Shown here piece by piece: positions 33,450-43,137 of a stretch of DNA of 64,000 bases. How positions within the stretch are numbered: the first letter of the stretch is position 1; each line of letters starts with the position of its first letter. The notes beneath the pieces were generated by a model. The model was not told the DNA's origin, searched no databases, and was given only the letters and a program-made list of their open reading frames with translations. Location: assembly GCA_024516035.1 (NCBI GenBank), contig CM044964.1, positions 4,504,240 to 4,568,239 of the forward strand, given 5' to 3'. The position numbers were made by a program, and so were the translations under genes. Origin of the DNA: Bactericera cockerelli (Eukaryota > Arthropoda > Insecta > Hemiptera > Triozidae).

Positions 33450-33485
33450 TAAGAAAGAAAAAAAAAAAAAAAAAAAAAAAAAAAC
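33450..33485. repeat. Poly-A/T tract
   Basis: T-run, then AAGAAAG and a run of about 28 A next to the reverse S2 SINE. Confidence 0.9.
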
Positions 33486-33715
33486 AAGTATTTCCCAGCG
33501 TTTCTTTTTACTCGTAGCTATGAAACAGCACCTACTGTCGTGGTCTGTGTTGTAGCCTGCCCATCTCGTAGTATGCCTCCCCTCTGATGGGCGAGAAGTG
33601 ACACAATACTTCCCATTTAGGTCAACACGAGCGCACCGGAAGGTATCCCTTACAAACAATTGTAACCAAATTTTGAATACAAATTTTTGTCGGCGCGGGG
33701 ATGTTTCACCCTGTC
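33480..33715 (-). mobile_element. tRNA-derived SINE, family S2
   Basis: Reverse copy of S2, preceded by a long A-run at 33450-33484. It is interrupted at the head side, where S5-type sequence follows. Confidence 0.75.
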
Positions 33716-33779
33716 GGTGCCAAGTCAACACGAAATCTGTCAGCGTAATGAGGCACCGAAGTCCCGGTCTAAAGTATTG

Positions 33780-33905
33780 CCATACATTGGTGGCCGCGGA
33801 AGTCTAGTCTGGTGATCCAGGTAGCGTGGTAGTCCGTTGGTTCGAATCCCACCCTGTGCATGAATTTTTTCTTCTTCAAAATACTCAATCATAATTTATT
33901 TTACA
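33780..33905 (+). mobile_element. tRNA-derived SINE, family S5
   Basis: Plus copy: GTCTGGTGATCCAGGTAGC, GGTTCGAATCCCACCC and CATGAATTTTTTC. It is joined head-to-head with the reverse S2 copy at 33480. Confidence 0.72.
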
Positions 33906-34189
33906 TCAAAATTATATGTACAAAAAACAATAACATATTAAAAGACAATGTAAAAACTTGAAAAAAGAAAATGAGTTACTGTGATGCCTGTGACCTCTAA
34001 GTATGATGCTGTGCTGGCATCACAGTTATTTGAGATTTCGTTTTCTTAATGGATACTAACTTCTATTTCTTAATGTTACTAATAGAGATACACACCGCAA
34101 TTTAGAATAAGACTATTTTTGAAAATAGTTCATCAAATGAAGAATTGTTAGAATAACAGATGAGGCCATCGGTCAGTATAAATAATACT

Positions 34190-34285
34190 ATAACAACACT
34201 CTTCAGTGGAAGGTAACCACTAGGCGAGGTTTAATGCTCAAAGCAATTTTTTATCACCTAACTCCCTGAGTCTTATTATTATGTG
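34190..34285. repeat. Dispersed repeat family G
   Basis: CAGTGGAAGGTAACCACTAG and GCGAGGTTTAATGCTCAAAG, in the PSMD1 intron between B and C. Confidence 0.6.
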
Positions 34286-34559
34286 AGTCTTTTTTTTCAA
34301 TCAGTGGAAACAGTATTTCCAACAAAAAAATCTCAAGTTAGAACAAATTTAGATTCGAACCTGGTATCTGACTCTTTAACTTTAATTAATATTAAATTTA
34401 AAATTTATATTAATAATCAACCCGTTCCTGGATTAAAATTAGCTTTTTATTTGATTATAAACAAGCTCACTTAAATTTCTTGGCTAGAAGTAGTCAGGTC
34501 TGTAATAAGAAGGAATGTTTAGTAAGTCGTATATTGCTGTAAGGTAAAGTTCCCGCTTC

Positions 34560-35220
34560 CATAGTCTCCTCTCTCTTTCATACTCTCCATATTTTTTCTC
34601 TCTCTCTTTTCTTTTTACTTCTCTCTCTTTCCTGTCTTTCCCTTCCTATCTCTCTCTTTTACTTTCTACCCCTCTTGCTTTATTTCTCTTCTCTCTAATT
34701 TTTCTCTTTCTTTCTTTCGTTCTATCTCTCTTTTTCTCTCAAATTCTTACTCTCCGTCTCTTCCTATTTTTCTATAAATATTTCTCTTTCGCCAAACATC
34801 CGGATTTCTCTCTCCCTCTTTTCTCTGTCTTTACTTCCCTTTTTTTCTATCTCTTTCGTTTCCCTCTCTCCTCCTCCTTTCGTTCTCTCTCTCATATCTC
34901 TCCCACTATCCCTCTCTTTCTCCCTCCCTTTTTTTCTTTTCCTCCATCTTTTCTCATTCTCTCCCTTCCTCTTTTTCACTGACATTTTTTCTTTTTCTCT
35001 CTCTATCCTCTTTTTCACCAACATATTTTCTTTATCTCTCTCTATCCACTTTTTCACTAACATTTTTTTTCTTCCCTGTCTATCCTCTTTTTCATTAACA
35101 TCTTTTCTTTTTCTTTCTCTATCCTCTTTTTAATGAGCATTTTTTCTTTTTCTCTCTATCCTCTTTTTCACTAAGATTTTTTTCTTTTTCTCCCTCCCTC
35201 TCCCTCTTTCTCCCTCAACA
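34560..35220. repeat. CT-rich block with tandem units of about 45-50 bp
   Basis: From 34970 units of CTATCCTCTTTTTCACTAAC, ATTTTTTCTTTTTCTCTC repeat about five times. It ends in ATTTAACAG then GTAAGTACGG, which has donor form but no exon. Confidence 0.85.
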
Positions 35221-35519
35221 ATTTAACAGGTAAGTACGGCCTCATTACAACAACATCATAGACCTAGCGTTTACTATTAAGTCAGAAAACTGCTTTCACA
35301 TAATTATGCACAGAGGTTTCAGCAACAAGGTTGAACTTGTGAGGCGTAGTCATTACGTTGTTAATTTTAATTAGCACATGATATACCGACATCATATACT
35401 TAAATGTGCGTCAATGTTATACATATGTATGTACCTATTGATATGTATTATGAAAATGATATGTAAATAATATTATGTACAGAAAAGCACATTTACAAAT
35501 ACTGTAGAATTATATATTA

Positions 35520-35785
35520 CTAGCCGTTTGCCCGTGCTTTGCAACGGGACTAAATTTCAAATTTACTAAGGCATGGCCGTACTGCTGGACAGCAATGCCT
35601 TTTTGAACTTTTTATAATTTTTCTGGACAAAGCGATAATGGTTTTGGGGGGGTCAATTCTGAGACATTTTTCGCTATCCCTTACCGTTTTGGCTAAACAA
35701 CTCCGGACAAACAAACAAACAAACAAACATAGGTAGGTAGGTAGGTAGGTAGGTAGTCCTTTTTTCTGTTTTATATATAGAGATG
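35520..35785. repeat. Dispersed LINE/RTE-like 3' fragment with simple tail
   Basis: Same sequence as at 28024, continuing through CTATCCCTTACCGTTTTGGC and CAACTCCGGAC into (ACAA)n, then (AGGT)n, then TTTATATATAGAGAT. Confidence 0.65.
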
Positions 35786-35829
35786 TTATTTGCACATCAT
35801 ATTAAAGTATTGTATTACATAAAGCTCTT

Positions 35830-35857
35830 CCCCTCTATTACTCTCTCTCCTCGCTCA

Positions 35858-35941
<84 letters not shown>

Positions 35942-36369
35942 TATCCCCCTCTTTCTCTCTCTCTCTATTTATATTCTCCTTCTTCATCTCCTTCCTCAAA
36001 ATTCTAAATTCGCCATCCTTCGCTCCCTCCTGTGCCATCTTCTATTCTCCATCTCTCTTGCTCTTATCTTGTTTTATTCTCTGTCTTTCTCAGTCTCTTC
36101 ATCACTCATACAAAATTAAATTATCGCTCTCTCTCTCCCTCTCCCCCTCTCCTCTGTTTCACTCTCTTTTCTCTCCTTTATTATTGTCTTATATCTTTCT
36201 CCCTCTCTTAAAATTTCTCGTCTCTCTTTTGAATTTCTCTCTCTTTTCCTCCCACTCTTTAATTTCTCTCTTATCTCGTTTTCCATCTCATGTAATATGA
36301 TTTTCAAGTGGTTACCAGATGCACTCTTCAGATCTTCACATTACTCTACAAGTTCTTTCTCTCTCCCCA

Positions 36370-36402
<33 letters not shown>

Positions 36403-36415
36403 TTGTCTCTCTTCC

Positions 36416-36447
<32 letters not shown>

Positions 36448-36797
36448 TTCTTTTTTCTTCTCTCTCTCTCTCCTCTTTCTCTCTCTCCATACCCCTCTCT
36501 CTCACCCCTCGCTCTCTCTTTCTCTCTCTCTCTCGCTCTCCCCATACCCCTCTCTCTCCACTTCATCTATTTTTCCCATTAGACTCCCCCTCTTTAAGCT
36601 GACATCAGCTCTTCTCACCTTCTCTCTCCTCTCCTTCTCTCTCTCTCCCTCTCTCTCCCTCTCTCTCTCTCACTCTCTCTCACTCTCTCTCCCTCTCTTC
36701 CACCCTCTCTTTCTCTCTTCCTCCCCCCTTTCTAACTTCCTCTTCACCTATTTTTCCCATTAGACTCCCCCTCTTCAATCTGACATCAGCTCTTCTC

Positions 36798-36835
<38 letters not shown>

Positions 36836-36840
36836 CACCC
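35830..36840. repeat. CT-rich blocks with (CT)n and (AC)n
   Basis: (CT)n at 35863-35920, (AC)n at 35921-35942, CT-rich to 36270, again 36358-36840. ATTTTTCCCATTAGACTCCC and TGACATCAGCTCTTCTCACC occur twice (36570 and 36750). Confidence 0.9.
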
Positions 36841-36960
36841 TCTTACCAAGGCTGGGTTGGGCCGGAATGCCAGCACCACCATGTCTGCTTCACCTCGCTC
36901 AGTGTTGCTGAACTTGGATGATCCTAGGAGAACCGGTGCATTCAGCGCGCCATGGACAAT
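36840..36960 (-). repeat. Dispersed repeat family D, partial
   Basis: GGGCCGGAATGCCAGCACC, TTCACCTCGCTCAGTG and AGGAGAACCGGTGCATTCAG directly follow a CT tract in the PSMD1 intron. Confidence 0.6.
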
Positions 36961-37007
36961 CGTTTGATTAGGTTGAAATTAGAATGAAATAACAATGCCT
37001 CCTATAT

Positions 37008-37150
37008 AAGGGTTGGGTGGAAGAGAGTGTCATAGGCAATAAACTCGCCCTTTAGTAAGGATATATAATTATGTTTATATATTTTTTTCTACTCTTTTTC
37101 CTTTTTATTGTATGTATAGTGTTTCCTTTTTTTCATTGTTATAATAATTA
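37008..37150 (+). repeat. Dispersed repeat family E
   Basis: AAGGGTTGGGTGGAAGAG, GGCAATAAACTCGCCC and a TTTTTTTCTACTC 3' part, about 300 bp before PSMD1 exon C. Confidence 0.65.
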
Positions 37151-37445
37151 TTTGCACTGGACGTAATTAGTAATTAGTCTTTTTATATTTATGAAAGTGT
37201 TTAATTACAATTACTGTGCACGAAATCGAATTGCTCCGCGATTTTCCACCGAAATTTTGGAAGTTTCCATTTACTTATCAGTTTATAAAATCCTTTTGAT
37301 TCAATTCTATTGCTTTTTAAGAAGAGTATTGAACTGAATCAAAAGATGCATTTTTAATCCTGAAGTTTCCAAACCTGTATTAAAAACGAGAAAAAATAAA
37401 TAAAATAATAATAATAACAATGCCTCAATTGCTTTCCAATTTCAG

Positions 37446-37533
37446 GTGAAGGAGTTCCGCACTCTGTATGCCAAGGTCATCTCCGACAAGCACGAAGATG
37501 TGCTGTCCAAGTTTGGAGCTATCCTGGCTCAAG
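37446..37533 (+). CDS. PSMD1: PSMD1 exon C
   Basis: It encodes [15 protein letters not shown] then [14 protein letters not shown] and the first base of the next Gly codon. This is the conserved stretch that closes the PC-repeat domain of Rpn2. The acceptor is CAATTTCAG (to 37445). The donor is GTAGGC at 37534. The exon is 88 bp, phase 0 in and phase 1 out, with no frameshift. Its last 31 bp together with the next 49 bp of intron are repeated three more times without a visible change, so four identical potential donors follow one another at 80-bp spacing. The first is the one that keeps the conserved length. Confidence 0.93.
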
Positions 37534-37822
37534 GTAGGCTTTCCTGCGTTCTATCACCTGCATACATATAATAGACATCAAACTGTCCAAGTTTGGAGCT
37601 ATCCTGGCTCAAGGTAGGCTTTCCTGCGTTCTATCACCTGCATACATATAATAGACATCAAACTGTCCAAGTTTGGAGCTATCCTGGCTCAAGGTAGGCT
37701 TTCCTGCGTTCTATCACCTGCATACATATAATAGACATCAAACTGTCCAAGTTTGGAGCTATCCTGGCTCAAGGTAGGCTTTCCTGCGTTCTATCACCTG
37801 CATACATATAATAGACATCAAA
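37503..37822 (+). repeat. Four identical 80-bp units from the exon C 3' end and donor
   Basis: Starts at 37503, 37583, 37663 and 37743. Each unit holds the last 31 bp of exon C, the GTAGGC donor and 49 bp of intron. I see no difference between units. The first unit is the functional exon end. Confidence 0.95.
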
Positions 37823-37954
37823 CATTAAAAAAAAAAAAAAAGATAGAAAAAATGAGAAAGGAAGAGAGAAAAAGAAGAAGAGATAGGGAGAAAGAAATAA
37901 AAGAAAGAAAAAAAGATATAGAGAAAGCGGAACTAAGGTTAGAGGGAGATAAAA

Positions 37955-38115
37955 TGTTTAAAAAATGTTATCATAATCGTGTTAATCACTTTCGTTATAT
38001 CACAATTACTCTAACTCGCTTTACTAAATGTCTACGATGAAACTGGGACTTGAACCACCGACCTCCAGGTTACAAGTCCACCGCCTTATCGATCAAGCTA
38101 CTGAGGTCGGTGACA
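37955..38115 (-). mobile_element. tRNA-derived SINE, family S4
   Basis: Reverse copy in the PSMD1 intron between C and D: CGTTATATCACAATTACTC, GGGACTTGAACCACCGACC and CTTATCGATCAAGCTACTG. Confidence 0.72.
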
Positions 38116-38194
38116 GCAAACATGTACGTACAAGGTAGAGTAAGCAATGTGATTTCCATACGTAACTGTACGAGGATATAAGAGAACGAAAATA

Positions 38195-38365
38195 ACCCCT
38201 TGAGTGAGTCGAGCCTTATGAGTGAGTCGAGTCGATTCATAGGAAGTGAGTCGAGTCGTAGGGTCATTCACTCAGACAGTTCAACACCTCCTGCGCTTGA
38301 TAGAGCTCAACTCGGTCTTGAAGGTAAGAGTCGAGGTATAGTCAGTGATTCAAGTCATGGGGGAA
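38195..38365 (+). repeat. Diverged copy of the exon D end/donor unit, upstream of exon D
   Basis: GAGTGAGTCGAG repeats, CACCTCCTGCGCTTGATAG, AGCTCAACTCGGTCTTGAAG and GTAAGAGTCGAG, followed by CAGTGATTCAAGTCATG. The closest relative is at 40745-40880, beyond exon D. Both resemble the exon D end (CACCTGCC, CTCAACTCGGATCTCAAG, GTAAGA). Confidence 0.75.
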
Positions 38366-38437
38366 AGAAAAATTTCCGGTCTCTTGAGTTATCTTATATC
38401 CAGATTCTCTTGTATTTTGTTGTAATCACTACATGTC

Positions 38438-38740
38438 TGTCCCGGTAGCTCAGTGGTAAAGGCGGCACTCTGTGAATCCAGAGATTCCAGAAGTCGTGGG
38501 TTCGAAACCCAGCCGGGATATGACAAGTTATTCTCCCATTTGGGATTTTTACCACATAATAATGTGTCTTGAGCTTATTGCTGGAATAATGGGAATTAAT
38601 AGTCCTGATTATGCAGTATAAATGAGGCGATATTATCAATCCTATAAAATATATAAGACCTGTTTGACTGCTGGAGTAAAGGGACTTTTCAGTCTTACTT
38701 CGGCAGTATAAACAAGGTATATTCTATTCTATTCTATTCA
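38438..38740 (+). mobile_element. tRNA-derived SINE, family S3, plus tail copy
   Basis: Head TCCCGGTAGCTCAGTGGTAA and GGTTCGAAACCCAGCC; body GACAAGTTATTCTCCCATTT; 3' end GCAGTATAAATGAGGCG. It is followed by a second, divergent 3' body (CTGTTTGACTGCTGGAGTAA and GGCAGTATAAACAAGG) and TTCTA repeats. It lies in the PSMD1 intron between C and D. Confidence 0.82.
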
Positions 38741-38979
38741 CTACATGTACATCAAAATATTTATCACAAAAATACATTCCGCCCATTTTTTTTTATTATT
38801 ATTTATTTTTTATCTTAGTCATAAGTTAGATAGGGTGACAATGTTTTATACATTTTTCAATGTCTAATAAACAATAAATATACTATACATAGCATACTAT
38901 ACATACCCCCTGCTGGAGTAAAGGACTTTTCAGTCTTCTCGGCAGTATAAACAAGGTATATTTTACGAGTATTTTATTC

Positions 38980-39233
38980 TATTCTATTCTAATCACTACA
39001 TGTAACATGTCATCCCCCCCCCTTGAGTTATCTCATATCCAGATTATCTTGTATGTTGTTCTAATGACTACATGTAACATGTCCCCCCCCCCCTATTCTA
39101 TTCTATTCTAATCACTACATGTAACATGTCCCCCCCCCCTATTCTATTCTATTCTAATCACTACATGTACATGTCCCCCCCCCCTATTCTATTCTATTCT
39201 AATCACTACATGTACATGTCCCCCACCCCCCAG
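38980..39233. repeat. Tandem repeat running into the exon D acceptor
   Basis: About four units of CTATTCTATTCTAATCAC, TACATGTAACATGTC and a run of 8-10 C. The final unit ends CCCCACCCCCCAG at the exon D acceptor, so the functional polypyrimidine tract is itself a repeat unit. Confidence 0.85.
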
Positions 39234-39418
39234 GTATCATAGACGCGGGAGGTCGCAACGTGTCCATCTCCCTTCAGTCCCGCACCGGACACACCAACAT
39301 GCTCTCGGTGGTGGGCACCCTCCTCTTCACCCAGTACTGGTACTGGTTCCCGCTCTCCCACTGTCTGGCCCTCGCCTTCACGCCCACCTGCCTCATCGGA
39401 CTCAACTCGGATCTCAAG
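39234..39418 (+). CDS. PSMD1: PSMD1 exon D (post-PC beta domain)
   Basis: It continues the Gly codon from exon C (G then GT) and reads [41 protein letters not shown] and [15 protein letters not shown]. This is the best conserved, Trp/Phe-rich part of Rpn2 just after the toroid. The acceptor is a C-rich tract ending CCCCCCAG at 39233 and the donor is GTAAGA at 39419. Length is 185 bp, intact, phase 1 in and 0 out. GC content is much higher than the flanks. The exon is bracketed by repeats on both sides: a C-run tandem repeat reaches the acceptor, and copies of the exon's own 3' end fill the following 1.3 kb. Confidence 0.95.
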
Positions 39419-40900
39419 GTAAGATAGGAGTGAGTCGACTCATGAAAGTGAGTCGGCTCATAAGAGTGAGTCGACTCATAAGAGTGAGTCGACTCATAAG
39501 ATGAGTCGTGTTGTTTGTATTGTATAAAAAATAAAGTGTAAATAAAGAAAATAAAAAATAAATAGGACTCAACTCAGATCTCAAGGTAAGATAGGAGTGA
39601 GTCGGCTCATAAGATGAGTCGTGTTGTTTGTATTGTATAAAAAATAAAGTGTAAATAAATAAAATAAATAGGACTTAACTCAGATCTCAAGGTAAGATAG
39701 GAGTGAGTCGACTTATAATAGTGAGTCAAAGTATAGGTCATTCTCACTTGCTTGATCGGACTCAACTCAGATCTCAAGGTAAGATAGGAGTGAGTCGACT
39801 CATAAGAGTGAGTCGGCTCACAAGAGTGAGTCGTCGTATAGGTTATTCCCATTTGCCTGATAGGACTCAACTCAGATCTCAAGGTAAGAAGATAGGAGTG
39901 AGTCGGCTCCTAAGAGTGAGTCGGCTCCTAAGAGTGAGTCGACTCATAAGAGTGAGTCGTGGTATAGGTTATTCCCATTTGCCTGATAGGACTCAACTCA
40001 GATCTCAAGGTAAGATAGGAGTGAGTCGACTCATAATAGTGAGTCGAGGTATAGGTCATTCCCAATTGCCTGATAGGACTCAACTGGGGTCTCAAGGTAA
40101 GATAGGAGTGAGTCGGCTCATAAGAGTGAGTCGACTCATAAGAGTGAGTCGTGGTATAGGTCATTCCCACTTGCCTGATAGGACTCAACTCAGATCTCAA
40201 GGTAAGATAGGAGTGAGTCGACTCATAAGAGTGAGTCGTGGTTTAGGTCATTTCCCACTTGCCTGATAGGACTCAACTCAGATCTCAAGGTAAGATAGGA
40301 GTGAGTCGACTCATAGAGTGAGTCGTGGTATAGGTCTTGCTCTCAGATTCCCACTTGCCTGATAGGACTCAACTCAGATCTCAAGGTAAGATAGGAGTGA
40401 GTCGACTCATAAGATGTGAGTCGTGGTATAGGTCATTCCCACTTGCCTGATAGGACTCAACTCAGATCTCAAGGTAAGATAGGAGTGAGTCGACTCATAA
40501 GAGTGAGTCGTGGTATAGGTCTTGCTTCAGCATTCCACTTGCCTGATAGGACTCAACTCAGATCTCAAGGTAAGATAGGAGTGAGTCGACTCATAAGAGT
40601 GAGTCGTGTTATAGGTCTTGCTCTCAGCATTCCCACTTGCTGATAGGACTCAAATCGGATCTCATAAGATAGGAGTGAGTCGGCTCATAAGTGTGAGTCG
40701 AGTCATAGGAGTGAGTTGAGTCATATTAGTGATTCGAGTCATATGAGTGAGTCGAGACTTATGAGTGAGTCGAGTCGTGGAAACATTCACTCAGACAGTT
40801 CAATATCTCCTGCACTTGATCGAACTCAATTCGGTCCTGAAGGTAAGAGTCGAGTCATAGTCAGTGATTCAAGTCATTGAGTAAGAGTGAATCGATTCAT
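39405..40900 (+). repeat. Array of exon D 3' end plus donor copies
   Basis: After the true junction, ACTCAACTCAGATCTCAAG followed by GTAAGATAGGAGTGAGTC recurs at about 39581, 39687, 39774, 39878, 40006, 40092, 40197, 40287, 40382, 40466 and 40565, with a degenerate copy near 40655 and an older type at about 40820. Units of 85-170 bp also contain variable numbers of GAGTGAGTCGACTCATAA. Confidence 0.92.
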
Positions 40901-41869
40901 AGATGAGAAGTGAGTCGACCAGATTCGGATTCAACTCCTCCTAATGGAAGTTCGTGTATAAAAGCTAGATTTTTGATGTACACTGATACGCTTTAAACTG
41001 TTTCTCGTTTGTATTTACCTAATCCACTTGGATTATTGACTCAGATAGTTGATTTTTGATGCGCACTGTAAACTGTTCCTTGTTTGCATTTATCTATTCT
41101 ACTTACATCTCAAACTCATGTCGATTCTTGATGTAAAGTGGACTAGTGGATTTAATGATGAATTGTTTGATTCATATTGATTTTTGATTATTGACTCATA
41201 CAGAGTCGCTAAAAAATACATCATACCAGCCATGCTGTTTGTAGGCATTGCCTGTATGACGTTCAGGTAGGCCTGAGCACTAATTTTTCCTTTCTATATG
41301 TCTTTGCAATTTTAAGCCCAAGTTGAACTCTCCTAAAGGGGAAATCCTACATTTTGGTATAAATAAAAGTGAGAAGTTACAATACTCGACGTGCGAAGTA
41401 AAAATTCCATGCGTATTGCATACCTAATATTTTAGTAAAAGCAATCGAGCATAGTATAAAAAGCCTTCAATATTTCGTTGATTTTAATTTTTTTTTATGT
41501 TGTTGTACCGGCTTCTAAATTTTAGTTGGAGAAGTTGATTTCTGCTCAATATAAAAAATTGCTACCGGCGTGAACCACAGGCTTACGGCCTAGTTAAAGC
41601 GCCGTGAAACATGAAGAAAAAAAATTGCTGATTTTTTTTCTTCTCATTTTTATGCCCGAAATTCGGCCTCGTTAGGATTACGTCATCAACTCATCATGTT
41701 TGTGTTAATCATGTTACAGGAGAACTTCACACTATTTCTTATTTACAATCTTATTTACAATGTAATTATACTCAAATAAATAAAGAGGTGCCTGTTAAAC
41801 TGTTGGCATAATGGGACTACCTGTCTTGCGCTGAACGTCTAAATAAAGTACTACTTATACTATACTTAT
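40901..41869. other. PSMD1 intron D-E, no feature
   Basis: AT-rich intron sequence between the donor array and the SINE pair; no exon-like frame. Confidence 0.6.
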
Positions 41870-41945
41870 TTTTTTGGACTTGAACCACCGCCATTTAGAT
41901 TACGAGTGCGCCGCCTTATCACTTATCGATAGAGCTACGGAGGTT
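41870..41945 (-). mobile_element. tRNA-derived SINE, family S4, head fragment
   Basis: GGACTTGAACCACCGCC and CGCCTTATCACTTATCG followed by GATAGAGCTACGGAGG. It is a truncated reverse copy just before the S3 copy. A shared tail (TGGGACTACCTGTCTTGC) precedes it and is also found near 58280. Confidence 0.6.
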
Positions 41946-41974
41946 AATTGACTTGTTTGGGACTACATATTATT

Positions 41975-42190
41975 ATTGTCTGCCCCGGTAGCTCAGTGGT
42001 AAAGGCGGCACTCTGTGAATCCAGAGGTTTGAGAGGTTGCGAGTTCGAAACCTAGGGACATGACAAGTTATCTTTCCATCTGTGATTTTTACCACATGAT
42101 AACATGTCTTGGGCTTACTGCTGGAATAATGTCACTTAATAGTCCTAATCGGGCAGTATGTATAAGGCGATATTATTATTATTATTTTTT
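41975..42190 (+). mobile_element. tRNA-derived SINE, family S3
   Basis: Head CCCCGGTAGCTCAGTGGTAA, a body homologous to the other copies, and a 3' end GGCAGTATGTATAAGGCG with an (ATT)n tail at 42170-42187. It lies in the PSMD1 intron between D and E. Confidence 0.85.
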
Positions 42191-42249
42191 AAAAATAACA
42201 TTGTTTCAAAAATTCATAGAACAACAAATTGAAACAACAATACCAATGT

Positions 42250-42930
42250 TCATATTAAAATAAAATAATTAAAGCACCTCCTTATTTATTTGAAAAATTT
42301 GATACAACAAATAGTAGATCCCATACCGAAAAAATAAGTATATTTTCCCCGTTTTTTTTTATATACATGTAAACCCTTCAATATACGCAATTACTCTCGC
42401 GTCCTTTACACGTCTCTCATATTAACCAGATAACGCGGAAATTTTTGTTTATTTATTTGGAGTGAATATATTGAGTCAATCAAAATAGGCTGCAATTATC
42501 ATCGGACCAATAATAAGGCTTGGTCTGCTGAGTGTCCTAATATACCTAACAGCTATAATAGTAAATAACAAATTATACCTTTACTAACCTCTCCTTTTAA
42601 GAGTACCATGGTTAAAATAAAATAATTAAATCACTCCTTATTTATTTGAAAAATTGATACAATAAAAGTAGGATCTCATACAAAAAAAGTATATTTTCCC
42701 CGTTTTTTTATATACATGTGAAATATTACGCAATTATCCTCGCGTCCTTTACACGTCTCCATATTAAAATAAAATAATTAAATCACCTCCTTATTTATTT
42801 GAAAAAATTGATACAATAACAAGTAGGATCTCATACAAAAATATGTATTTTTCCCTTTTTTTTATATATACGTATAAAGTAAAACCCCTTCAATTATACG
42901 CAATTATTCCTCGTCGTCTTCTACACACGT
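42250..42930. repeat. Three units of about 165 bp before exon E
   Basis: AAAATAAAATAATTAAA, CACCTCCTTATTTATTTG, ATATTTTCCCCGTTTTTT and CGCGTCCTTTACACGTCTC occur at 42250-42425, 42610-42765 and 42766-42930. The third merges into the exon E polypyrimidine tract. Confidence 0.85.
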
Positions 42931-42970
42931 CTCTAACGCATCGCCACTGTTCTCCTCCCCCGCCTCTCAG

Positions 42971-43137
42971 ATGCCGCAGATGGAGTTCAAGAGCGCCTCC
43001 AAGCCCTCGGTGTTCGCCTACCCTCCGCCACTGGAGGAGAAAAAGAGAGAGGAGAGGGAGAAGGTGACCACGGCTGTGTGAGTACCGCTGCCCGACTCAA
43101 GAAGAAGGGAAAGCTGACCGAAGAGAAGATGATTGTG
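42971..43137 (+). CDS. PSMD1: PSMD1 exon E (charged linker), one base missing
   Basis: It begins MPQMEFKSASKPSVFAYPPP, the conserved segment that follows the beta domain, and continues with a Lys/Glu-rich linker ending EKVTTAV. The frame then breaks: one base is missing before 43079. In the shifted frame LSTAARLKKKGKLTEEKMIV continues the known PSMD1 linker pattern. The length of 167 bp becomes 168 with the missing base, giving phase 0 on both sides. The acceptor is CGCCTCTCAG and the preferred donor is GTGAGT at 43138. A GTGAGT also occurs at the frame break (43077), so an earlier donor is conceivable but would drop conserved coding. The true donor is the first of a long tandem array of near-identical donors. 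Confidence 0.87.

Noticed and set aside
27395..42060. Functional tRNA genes at 27440-27510, 38438-38510 and 41980-42055
   Set aside because: A/B boxes are present, but acceptor stems do not close and identical SINE bodies follow; they are tRNA-derived SINEs.
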